Below are positions 24,700 through 36,291 of a DNA stretch of 64,000 nucleotides, in pieces. The DNA is taken from the NCBI RefSeq assembly GCF_020921035.1, contig NC_063150.1, forward strand, positions 10,230,001-10,294,000. Reading direction: 5' to 3'. A model generated the notes under the pieces. That model was not told the DNA's origin, did not search any database, and saw only the letters and a program-made list of their open reading frames with translations. Position numbers and translations under genes: made by a program. Within the stretch, counting starts at the first letter, position 1, and each line of letters opens with the position of its first letter. This stretch comes from Rhodamnia argentea. Taxonomy: Eukaryota; Streptophyta; Magnoliopsida; Myrtales; Myrtaceae.

Positions 24700-26463
24700 T
24701 TTATGAGGTTACTTATGATTTTTTCTTGGCTTGCCTCAAATATAAATATTTTCATTCTCTATTGGCAACTACATAGAGCACATGTTAGTATAACATTATA
24801 CTCTGTCTAAGAAGGCCGGTACATTATTAGTCTTGTATACTTGTTTGTCCCAAAATGGGGAGATAAAAGATAGTTGCTTCCTCATCTAACAGCTTAACGA
24901 GCATTGAACATCATACAGTGATGCCGTTCTAATCACATAAGTCTCTGTAAAAGCTAATATACCAAGCTAGGTCCCTTCCTTTAGATAACTGCAGCTAACC
25001 TTTAAGTCTGGGTGGTATAATAGCATAGCTAACCTTCATGTTTCTACCACAGAAACATACATAAAGTTCTGATTTGCAGTAATCGGTTTAGTGGACAGCC
25101 ATGTATTTAAGCTCTCTTTGTGGCTGTGATCAACCATTGTTAATTTTGAATGAGAAGAAGTTCAGCAGTAAATATATGATGCTTTTCTTTAAGAATCTCT
25201 GGTCCCCATATTTTGTCGATCGGCTGCGCCGTGTTCATTCCAATCAGAGTACTAAAATGCCAGTATTAGATGATTCAACAATAGTTTAGTTGGAGTAAAG
25301 ATGGTGTAAGAGGATTATCATTTGGCCCCTTGGGCATTTGGATTTGTGCTAATTTGCCAACTGGTGTTTCAATTTTTTGCAAGAGTGCCAGTCAATAAAT
25401 ATTCATCATCAGAGTAGAAGGGGCAAAATACGAGCCATTAGATCGTACTGAAGCTGGTCAGTCGCTTTCTGGAAAGTTACATTATAGGATTCTTGGAGTT
25501 ACACTCGATCAAACTCGTTATTAGCTTCTTTAAAAGTTACCTACTCGAAAGGGAAGTTATGATCACCAAAGTAAATATACTAACGATGTAGGATCAGAAA
25601 GTTTTATGAGAAGCTCAGATAATTTACGATATCTCGAAAAATGTACGATACTAGATTTCCCGAACTTATGAAAGCTTCAGGATACCTACTCCGTTCGAAG
25701 ATATGTTACCATTACGGCACCTAAATTTACAAGGACTTTCCGGGAATAGGATCATCAAGATATAAACCCATAACCAAATTACTACCCTTAAAAGAAAGTT
25801 ACAAACGATAGGCGCAGTCATGAGGAGAATGGAAAGTTGATAACCGTAGGTGCAGCGTAACTTGCGAGCAATTCAGGGGATTTGCAATTTTACGGGAATA
25901 ATTATTGAGAAAAGTCGTTTATTTATGACGAATATTCCATGAACTATATAAAATATGATTTTAGAATGACTAATGAGTAATGACTTAGATTTCTTTCTGG
26001 CAATGAGCGAAGATCAACGTGCGGGTATGACAATATTATGTATAAAACTCGTTAGTGTCGTAAACCTTTTCTACTTCATCTGCAAACTGCATGAAAAATA
26101 TTTAAAATTACTCAAATAAAGAGATAAGCGCACCATAAGTTTTGAAACTTGTTGCAAAAGTGCCATAAGTTCTTAAACTTTAATAACTACAATCGATTTC
26201 TAAAACTTGTCCAACTAGTGCAATTAGGTACTATCATCTGCGTCTAATTTGAGTACCGAAAAATGCCGATATGTTCATTTTAAATATGTTTTGAGTACAC
26301 TCCCCAAAGATACTCGAGCCAAACATGATGCCCTGTTCTATTGAACTGAATCGTCTTGTGTGCCAATTCATCCTCTATCTATTCCCATATATTTAGTCTC
26401 ACCCGAGAGATTGAATTGAATGCCATCTGTTACTTCCAACAACAACGCAGATGTCCTGGCGTA
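24700..26463. other. 3' flank of TNL A, no gene seen
   Basis: AT-rich with no coding frame. Its value is as the conserved non-coding part of the duplication: most of 25320-26350 has a counterpart at 33650-35020. Confidence 0.4.
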
Positions 26464-28224
26464 TCAGGAAACATATCCCACCCCAAATTTGCTTCGTTTG
26501 CTCAATTGTTTCCTCAAGAGTTGCAAGCCAACACTACATCCCTCGACTCTTCCCATGTAATTTGTTTCACTGGCTTCCAGTTCCTCTGTACTCCTGTGAC
26601 ATTCGCTTGAATTTGTTGATCCGTCAGAATACTCCCAAAGTGCAGCTGGATCCACTAATTGATTGTCTTCGAGCACCTCTTTCAAATCATCTTCTAATTG
26701 CTCGCATCTTATCAGATATCCCAACTTTTTCACCGTTCCACCTGTTAGTGTAAGGCCAAGGGTAAATTGTAAGCAACTCTCTTGACCAAAATCAACTCCT
26801 CCCTCCAACATTCCCCACAGCATATTTGATTCTAGATATTGAATCCACATGTGGTCTGAATCAAATGAATCTAGATTTCCCGACAGCACATTTCGTCTTT
26901 GGCCGTTAACACGGGGCACGATGTCGAAGGATGTTTCCTTTCTACCATCTTCTACATTGAAAACAACGCAGAGAGCCAATCCTAGGAACTTGTTGTACAA
27001 TTCCCGTGAAGCCTTGAAAGATATTATACCATCTTCGACGAGGACGAACTCCCTTGGCATCTCTCCTCCAGGGAGAAAATTTCGGTACTCAGGAAAAATT
27101 TGTGAATAGCGATACTTCTGTTAGAAAGAAATAGCCAAGTTTGTCAGCAGTTCAAGTAGAAGAGTTTTCGACCAAAAGAAAAAAGTAGAAGAGTTTGATT
27201 AGAGAAAATTCTTCTAATTCAACCAAAGCTAGGGTTCTATAATAACTAGACATATCAATCCTCGCTTGCTTTTTATAGAAACTCATGCAATAGAAATCAT
27301 CCCCTTGCAAGTGATGTAGCCACCCTGATTCCATGCGTGCATAATCGCTTTATACTAGTGTTGTTTTATTTGTCTAGAATTTTCAGCTTTTGCATTATAC
27401 AAACACAGTGCGCCCAACATACACTCTGTGTCAAACACACAATGCATGCATGCGCGCACTTGCTTGGTGAGAGAGAGAGAGAGACCTCAATTGAGATGTC
27501 AGCCGTGTTGAATCCTTCTTCCTTACGGCACGTTTCGCTATCTTGTAAATCTTCTGTTGCACGTGAACTTTCTTCCTTTGTGCTCGTTGGAGTATCTTCA
27601 TGCGAAACCTCGTAGAGTAAAGCTGAATCCAGCAACTGATCGTCTTGAAGCGGAACATCCAAATCATTCTCTAGTCGCTTGCATATTAGTCGGAATCCAC
27701 ACTTTTTCACAATTGCACCACCCCATGCTCTAATCATAAACTGGAAACTGTCGTTTGGACCAGAAGCATCTCGTCCCCACAGTCGATCTGTTTCATGATA
27801 CTCAAGCCACACATGATCCAAATCTATCGACATGGCAACGCTTGAACGGCCTTTCCACGTCCTTTCCCCATTAACAGATGCTAGAAAGTCAAAAGTGCCA
27901 GGACTGTCTTTTTTTACTCTGAATACAACACAGAAAGCTAGGCCTAGCAACTTCTTATACAAGTCCTTTGAAGCCATGAAAGATATATAACCATCTTCAT
28001 TTGGGAGCAACCACTTTGGCATGTTTTCTCCAGGTAGAACTCTGAAAAGACTTGTGGGACGAGAATGCTGTGATAGATGTAGACTGTTAGATAGTCTTTT
28101 TAAATTGGCAACTAAAAAGAGGAGTTTCAATGAGTTAAGTGAGTAGGGTTTATCGATAGTCGGCAATGGTTTTACAAAGATTTCTTGTACTAAATTAGTG
28201 GAAACAAGATATGGATTTTCAGCC

Positions 28225-28285
<61 letters not shown>

Positions 28286-31200
28286 ACCTCAAGGTTGAAC
28301 AAATTATCCATGGTGAAGCCACTACAGAGCAGTTCATGGCATGAAGAGAAGTCAATATACCCACAATGCATATCGGAAGGAATTTTACTGAGAGAATTGC
28401 AACCACTTGCCAGTAGTTTAACGAATTCTGGAGTCTTTTGGATCTCTTGTAGCTGTTGGCAATACGAAACATCCAAAGAGAGCAATTTATATAGATGCCC
28501 GCATGGAGGAAGGATAGTAAAATTGTTTTCTGACAAATCCAAAAAATTTAAGAAGGGAAAACATGATTGATTCTCCAGGAACTCTACTTCGTATAGATTG
28601 CATCCATTAAGGTATAACCCTTTTAACTTAGGAAATCCGGTCTTCGTGTGAGGATCACTCGAATCTTCACCCTTCTTTGGAAACTTGATTAGTTTTGAGC
28701 AGCCTTGAAGCATCATAACTTCAAGATTTTGCAACCTGTAAATGCTAGACGGAAGGGTTGCCAATTTTTTACAACCATTTAAATCTATTTTCTCCAAAGA
28801 GACAAGTTTTTCGACCGATGCAGGAAGTTCCTCAATTGAAGTCCCTCTTAAATAAAGATGTCGCAAGCCTTTGATTTCATCCAGAATATCAGGAAATCTT
28901 TGCAATCCTGAGCAATTATCAAGGTTGAGAAGTTGAAGATTCTTGGACTCGAGCACATCGGAGAGATGAGAAAGTTTAGAGCACCCGCTTAAATTCAACT
29001 TCTGTAACTTGCTGTGATGCGCAATTGATTCGTGGGCATGCTCCAAGTTTTTGCACCCATGGAGATCCAATTCCTCGAGATTTGGAGTACAATCGAGGTC
29101 TGGCATATCAACCACCAACTGGCATTTACTGAAGTTAATGAACTTCAATTTTTCAAAGCCCTGCAAGAAACATGAAACCAACTTAGATAGACCTTTTAAG
29201 AAAAGTCACTTTGATCATAATCCAATCATCAGCGCATTCACAAGCATCATCAAAGTTCGTAATTGTCGCATTCAAATTGTTTCAAATAAAGTCTAATTCA
29301 TGTAAGTGACTATAGCTATGGACATATAACAGATAAGGAAAACAAGACTGCGTACCATAAATTGATTCCTCAGTACTTGGATGTTACTTTTGTGGAGATC
29401 AAGCCCAGCTAACTTCTTTAGACCAGAGGAAAATTCTGGAATCCAAGGAGGACATTCGGGCCATTCAAACCATCTTAGTTCATTAGGAAGATAGATAGGA
29501 CCTTGGAAAGAGTTGCGCACATTGATCATTATGAGCACCCTTAACCTTCTCATGTTTGTGAAAGCATCAGGTCCTATGTTGATTACTTCTGGCTTGGGTA
29601 AACGCAAAACTATGGCTTTTACTGCTTCTGTTCTCTATATTTATAGAATTTGCATCGCAATCAATATACTAAGTCAGAGAATAAGAGAGTAAAATCAATG
29701 TTTATACCAATAAATCTTACCATATTTCCCAACAAAACGTCAAGAATATCATCAATAAGCCATAGCCTGCTGCGTCTGTTAGGATCGTCTCGGCATTCGT
29801 GTTTGACAATGTCCATACCCATCAATTGAATCAAGTCATGCATTTGTAGGGTCTCTTTCCCTGCAGTTATCAAGGACTTCTCAACAAGAACTTGTACTCC
29901 AATAGTCGTGTCAAAGTCGCAGCAGTTAAGAACTTTCATAATATACTCTGTAGATAGCCCCTTGAAGAAACATGCAATATCAAGGAAGATCTCCTTTGCA
30001 TAGTCCTCTAGTCCATCGTAACTTAGCTTAAGAACATCATTGATGGTTTTGTCCGGACTTTTGGCAAGTTTATTTAATGCACTTTCCCACTCATGTTCTC
30101 TTCTACCGCATAGGAAAGAGCCCAATACCTGAAGTGCTAAAGGAAGCCCGTTAGCATAATGCAACGCTCTATCCACAAGAGCCCTCCTTATTACTGTCCC
30201 GTTGTTTCTCAGAAAAGCATGCTTGTTAAAAAGTTTGAGATCTTCCCCATTCTTTAAAGGTTTAACTTCATATATGTGAACTTTATCTACCCCATGGGCA
30301 GTAAGCAGATGGCTATCTCTAGTAGTAATAATGATTCTGCTTCCTTTACCAAACCATTCACGCTCTCCAGCTAAAGCATTTAACTGTTTTCTATCATTGA
30401 CATCATCGAGAACAATGAGAATTTTTTTGCGGCAAAGTCTCTCTTGCATCAAATTAATGCCTCCATCAACACTAAACACTGTTAATCCTTTTCCCAGTAA
30501 TATCTCGGACAACAATTTTTCTTGCAAAGGAGCTAAATCCTTGGAATCTTTTGAAGTTTCCCAAATGTTTGCCAAAAAACATGAAGCCTCGAATTGTCTA
30601 AAGATATTATTGTAAAGGGCTTTAGCTAATGTTGTTTTTCCTATGCCTCCCTGTCCCCATAATCCTATCACAAGAACATCATCATCAGACTCAAGATTTA
30701 ACATTGATTTCAGCTCTAATACTTGTGGATGTATTCCAATCGGATGCTTGGCAACGTGTAAGGGTGTTCGGTCTAGTTGCATAGAGATCTCCTTCACAAT
30801 TCTCCTTATAAGCTTCGCTTCATCTCTGAAAAACATTGATTCAGCAGTTCAAATATGGTTCAATTTTTCCGCAGAAAAAAAGGAGAAATGATCAGCATGT
30901 GAAAAATAATGACAAAAGCAGTGCATCAATTCAATTACTACTAACTCATCATTCAAGGCCCAACCGGACAAGCTACCGGCTTCAAAGAGAGCCTCCTTCC
31001 ATCTCTTCACTTTCTCTGAATCCTTGCCGAACTTGGACTCATGCTTAGCCATGGCTCTCGCATAACTCTTTCTTCCCCCTCTAACTTCTCTTGGTTCCAC
31101 TTTGTAAAACACCGGTAACACGATCATGTCATTTTGCTTCTTGCACTCCATGATTTGCGCCACCTCTTCCAAACACCATGGCGAGGAAGCATAGTCCTCG

Positions 31201-31418
31201 GAAAACACGACGATCGCGACTCTCGAATCCTCGAGCGCCTTCATAAGCGCGGGTGATATCTGCTCTCCCTTCCTCAGTTCTTCACTGTCGATGTAAGCAT
31301 ATATTCCCGTCCGGTCTAAAGCTGCGTAGAGATGAGCGAGGAAGCTGTTGCGGACGTCCGAGCCTCTGAAGCTCAGGAAGACGTGGTAAGTCTTTCTCGG
31401 ATTCGAAGAAGCAGCCAT
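26464..31418 (-). CDS. TNL A: TIR-NB-LRR immune receptor with two C-JID domains
   Basis: Six exons join in phase: 31418-30946, 30825-29721, 29634-29356, 29160-28288, 28067-27486 and 27117-26464, giving about 1,321 residues. TIR is 1-157 (YHVFLSFRGSDVR; the catalytic glutamate is probably Glu85 in SPWCLEEV). NB-ARC includes P-loop GQGGIGKTT (215-223), kinase-2 LIVLDDV (294-300), GSRIIITTRD (319-328), GLPL (384-387) and MHD (486-488). Exons 3-4 (527-910) hold the LRRs (LDLHGCKNLEH, SIEELPASV, LATLPSSIY). Exons 5 and 6 each carry a post-LRR C-JID jelly-roll domain, starting PGENMPKWLLP and PGGEMPREFVL. TNL TIRs act as NADases after effector recognition through LRR and C-JID. All key motifs are intact and no stop interrupts the model. 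The least certain point is whether exon 6 is always spliced in. Confidence 0.93.
27477..27485 (-). repeat. (CT)n tract at the 5' splice site of TNL A exon 5
   Basis: The intron begins GTCTCTCTCTC on the minus strand, so the donor GT runs straight into the repeat (GAGAGA at about 27471-27484 on the plus strand). Read-through would add Ser-Leu repeats. Confidence 0.8.
28224..28287 (-). repeat. (TA)n and (CT)n microsatellite at the donor of TNL A exon 4
   Basis: On the plus strand a TATA run (about 28224-28244) is followed by a GA run (28245-28282), directly next to GTTACTCTCT, the start of intron 4 on the minus strand. Long reading frames through it (SLSLSLS then YIYIYI) are artefacts. Confidence 0.9.
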
Positions 31419-31440
31419 TGAAGGAGCTGAAGGTTTGACG

Positions 31441-32528
31441 TGCTTCGGGGAGAGTATCTACTCTCTGATCGGTTTACAACTCTTACCTCTCGTGCACAAA
31501 TCACCCTGTTTTGGATTCTTTGACTTTCTCGAATCACGCGGCGCAAAACCGAATGGACAAAGACAGATCAGAACCCCCAACCCCGAGCTATCCTTTTCGG
31601 GCGTGCTTTCTGAAACAGCATACCTAAGAGTTGACCAACTTAAATGCAGGATGGCTTCAGACCAAAAAGTGGAGGCTGGCTCAATAAAGAATTCCTTGTT
31701 TATTGCATCATAAATGAATGACTCCAGGGCTTCTTGTCTTCCCATTTAATGCTCAAATTGTATTTTTTTTTTTCGCCTGTTCTATCTGTTTTTTTATTTT
31801 TACTCCGCCTCTTTCCAGAGCTCGAGAATTGAACATGCACTTATGATATCAGTGTCCTTACCTTATAATCTTTTTATCATGAGGACCGTAACAGCGTATA
31901 TCTATGTATATGGAAAAAATATTGAGATTGTGGGAGCACCATTGTGCAGCCTTCACCACACATTTTCTCAAGGAAATCCAAGAAATGGCTTGGCCAGTTC
32001 ATGAGTGAATCCCACGTCGTGGTTTGCCCGGTCTGCCAAGTGGAACTTCTTGAATTGGAAAGTGCAATAAGTCAACCAAAATTTTTATGATTATCATGCA
32101 ACTTCTTTTCGTCGGTTCACGCACACTAGTATATTTTCTTTTTTTGGTCGGATATGCACACCGGTATTTTTTTTTCTAGTCATATTCTATTCTATTTTAC
32201 AACCCACAACCTAAAATTTACTGAGTGTGCTATGTGTATTCGCAGGTTGCGAAATCCTGCTCTCTCTCTTCACGCGTCCCCAAACCGACTCCTTCGGAAG
32301 GTCGGGATTCGAATCTCTCACCTCCCTCTTCTCAAGTGAAAAGAGTGGTCATTGGAGCAAATCCTCCGTGGTTTCGCATACCAGTATTTCAAAAGCTTCT
32401 TTTCTCCTAAAGATCTCTATGTCAGGAGGAATTATATGTTTTATTTCCTATCTTAAAATTAGGGGTGGAAGTAGTTTTTGTGAAGCAATTGCTGACGGAT
32501 CTAACATATGGGTCCGAATACAATCTTT
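31441..32528. other. Spacer between the duplication copies and TNL A promoter side
   Basis: No coding frame supported. This DNA has no counterpart at the same position in copy B and probably includes the TNL A promoter. No clear core promoter was assigned. Confidence 0.35.
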
Positions 32529-32795
32529 TTGCAGTTGGAGATGACACAGAAATTTCAAAAGGTAGCTTTTCCATTCAAATTGGTGCATTTTTATAAGATT
32601 AAAAAAATTGACCGACAATTATATTTATTTATCTTAGCGAAAAAGCTCGTCTTGTAGATATTTTGTTGGTTGTCATTGGTTATTATATCATGATAGCATC
32701 ATTTAGACGAATTATAGTCTCCAAAGCTCCTAATTGATAGACAATGCGTAGATACCATGTGCATTTGCGAAATTTTAGCAAAGCAAAAGAATTTC

Positions 32796-33050
32796 GGGAA
32801 AATTGTCCAAAAAGCCATAATTCTATTGCACTTTTTCCAATTCAATCATAAAATTTTTAATTTTGTCAAATTATTCCTAAAAATTTTCACATTGGACGCC
32901 GGTCGTCCTACACGGCACAACATGCGCCGACGTGAATAATTTTTAGCAATATCTTAATATTGCTTCGATTTTTTAGTTTTTCCTTTGTTTTTCTTATCTA
33001 GCGGCTGGCGAGGGTCATGGTCCTCGCCCATGGCCACGATGGTCTTGAGA
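32796..33050. mobile_element. Truncated end of an inverted-repeat element
   Basis: It starts GGGAAAATTGTCCAAAAAG, which matches the right terminus (in reverse) of the element at 45545-46735, and continues with the same sub-terminal TTCAATCATAAA and GACGTGAATAATTTTTA blocks. The opposite terminus was not found. It is absent from the matching place in copy A, so it arrived after the duplication or was lost from A. Confidence 0.55.
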
Positions 33051-35193
33051 AGAGGGGTCTGTAAAGGCCATAGACCAAGCCTAGGTCCCTTCCTTAGGCG
33101 ACTCGCTCAAATCAATTGGTAGAGAGATTTTTAGCTAATCCTAAAGCAATACAATACTGTACTCAACCATGAACGCAGTGTCTAGTATTCTAGACTTGAA
33201 ATACTACCAAAGAGAAATACTTCGATGAAGGTTATGATTGGCAACAATTGGTTGAGTGGATGGCCATGTATGTAAGATCTCTCTTTTCGTCATGTTCAAC
33301 CATCTTTTGTTATGAAGAGAAGAAATTCAACAGTAAGTACGTAATGCTTCGTTCTCAAATCTTTAGTCCATTGATTTTGTACGAAGGATAAAAGTATGAT
33401 GAACAATAGTTTAGTCGGACATAGATGGTGTAAGAGGATGGTGATTGAAGAGTGCTAATCAGTTTAGAATCACCACAAGAAGATATGCGTAATATAAATG
33501 ACAAGGTGAGAAGTACCCCACGTGGTAGTGACATGTATCACAAAAAGCAGTACAACGAGTGAGTGATTCCAAAATTTAAGCATCAACAAAATTGATCGGT
33601 TATGTCACGTTAACAGTCTGACCGACACAAAATATTTTTCTCAAACAAAGGGATGGTTACACTTGGCCCCCTTGAATTTCTGCGTCTGTGCTAATTTGCC
33701 ACCTGGTGAATTCAATTTTTGCAAGAGAGCCCATTGAGAAATATCAGTTGTGAGATTAGAAGGGTAAACATATGAGCCACTAGATCACATTAAAGCAGCT
33801 CAATAGCTTAAAGGAAAGTTGCGTATTATGGCATTCTTGGAGTTGCACATGTTAAGGAAAATCATGACATATAAGGATCATTACACGTCGATAGCTTCTT
33901 TAAAGTTAAGTATTCGAAGGAGAGTCATGATCATTGAAGTAAATGTACTAAAGATATATTATCAGAAAATTTAGCGAGAAACTTCGATTGTTTGTGATCT
34001 CTCGGAAAGTTTTCGAATGCTAGAAGTCTCAAACTGAAAAGAACTTCGAGGAAACCTACTCCCCTTGGAGAAATGCTACTAACATTGTCACCTAAAGTTA
34101 CAAGGACTTTCCATGAGGTGCCGTCGTTGATATGACTTACTAGTTCACTAAATATAGGTACCGTAACTTACGAGTTGTTGAAGGAATTTTCTGTATGCTA
34201 TTGGATAATTACTAAGTGATAGGATCATCCAGATATAAACACTACAATCAAATTACTAACCTTAAAGAAAGTTACTATCTAAAGGGGTGGTGATGATCAG
34301 GGGGACTCCGTGGGACTTACGACATTTCGAAAAAAAAAATTACCATGTACAAATACTCACAGTTACAAATAAGGAGGAAAATTACTGTATCAAAGGAGAA
34401 CTGCAAAATGATAGCACCCCTCAACTCAAGAATAATGAAGAGATGTTCGTGATGGAAAGTTAATAACCATAGGTGCGGTATAACTTTCGAGGATTTCAGG
34501 TTATTTACAAATGTTCTAATTCGTCACATGACAGTTATTTGATGAAATTTAATATAGTAATTCAAGTTTACTGACGACTCAGATTAACATGCGGTTATAG
34601 CAAAGGTTACTTTTTGGCAATGAGCAAAGATTGACGTGCGGCTATAACGGTAGTATGTATAGAAACACATCAGCAGGGAGGGCCGCAAACCTTTTCTGCT
34701 TCATCTATAAACTGCATAAAAAAAGATTTGAAATTACTCAAGTAAAGCGAGACAATATTGGCAAATAAAATATGAATTCAATTTCTAGAAAGATAAGTAC
34801 ACCAGAAGTCCTAAAATTTGCTACGAAAGCGCAATCAAGCCCCAAAGCTTTCAAAAGGTGCAACCGAGTCCGAAAACTTATCCAATCTTTACAATGAAGC
34901 ACTCTTGTTAGCACCCTACAATCTGAGTAACGAGAAATACTGACAAGTCTTTTTATTAACAAAATATGACAACACATGCCAGAGATACTTGAGCCAAACA
35001 TGATGCCCGTCTTAATGAATTGAAGTGTCCTGCGTGCCAAGTGGCCCTCCATTCCTGCACATAAATTTGATCTCACACGAGAGATTGAATTGAACGTCAA
35101 GGCAGATGTCCCCGGATATCAAGAAACATATGCCACCCCTAATTTGTTTCGCTGGCTTAATGACGGTTTCCTTTTAAGAGCTGCAAGCCAATA
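33051..35193. other. 3' flank of TNL B, duplicated non-coding DNA
   Basis: AT-rich, no gene seen. It aligns with about 24960-26463 (for example GTGCTAATTTGCCACCTGGTG at 33690). The TNL B stop codon is at 35194-35196. Confidence 0.5.
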
Positions 35194-36241
35194 CTACTCC
35201 AGTCGCATCTTCCCACGTCTTTCTTCAAATTTTTCGTATTCATCCATTCTGCGTGGGAGATATTTACGTAAGAATTCTCTTAACTCCATTTCACATAGTG
35301 AAGCTAGATCCACTAGCTGATTGTCTTCGAGTGCAGCCTTTAGATCATCGTCTAGTTGCTCGCATCTTAGCACATATCCCAACTTTTCCACGGCTCCACC
35401 CGATACTCTGAGAGTGAGGCTAAATCGTAAATCATTCTCGTCAAATTCAAGAAAATCGACATCTCCCTCCAACACTCCCCACAGCACATTTGGTTTGAGG
35501 TATTGAATCCACATCTGAACCGAATCAAATGAACCGAGAGCTCCTGATAGCGCATTTCGCCTTTTGCCATTGACATGTGGCACGATGTCAAAAAATATTT
35601 CCTTTTCTCCATCTTCTACACTGAACACAACACAAAGAGCCAATCCTAGGAACTTATCATAAAAGTCCTGTGAAACCATGAAAGATATGGTATCGTCTTC
35701 AACAAGTATGAACTCCTCTGGCATCTCTCCTTTAGGGAGAACAACTCTGTAAAAAGAACTAATTCCAGAATAGCGATACTGCTGTTACACGAGTAAATTG
35801 TTAGAAGTACCCAAGTTGGTAATTAGTTCACAATAGAAGAGTTTGATTTGAGAACTTTTCTTGTAAGTCAAGCAAAGCTAGAGGTCAATAATAATTAAAC
35901 ATATCGATCCTTCCTTGCCTTTTATATAATTCTCAATGAAATCATTCACTTGCAAGTGTGGTAGCCACCCCTATTACATGTATGTGCAGAATCACTTCAT
36001 GTTAAATTTGCTTGTTTGTCTAGAATTTTCAGCTTTTGGATTATACAAACACAGTGCGCCCGACATACACTCCATATCAACACCCACAAACTTAAGAATG
36101 CACGGAGAGAGAGAGAGAGATACCTCAATTGAGAAGTCAGCCATGATAGTTTCTTCTTCCCCATATGAACTGTCTCCCTCGGTGCTTGTTTCATTATTAT
36201 CTTCATGGTTTAGCCACCGCTATTACAGGTGCATAGTCACG

Positions 36242-36291
<50 letters not shown>

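Larger units (their letters stand above)
24241..31440. repeat. Segmental duplication, copy A (TNL A plus 3' flank)
   Basis: This block aligns co-linearly with 32529-42470. The shared non-coding flank begins TTGCAGTTGGAAATGACA (24241; TTGCAGTTGGAGATGACA at 32529) and continues with ATTCAAATTGGTGCA, CTCCAAAGCTCCTAA and GTGCTAATTTGCCA blocks. The match continues through the whole TNL gene and keeps its exon-intron layout. Confidence 0.9.

Noticed and set aside
28219..28287. TNL A reading frame extended into Ser-Leu and Tyr-Ile repeats
   Set aside because: This is read-through into the (CT)n and (TA)n microsatellite after a good GT donor. The same donor is used in TNL B, where the tail differs.
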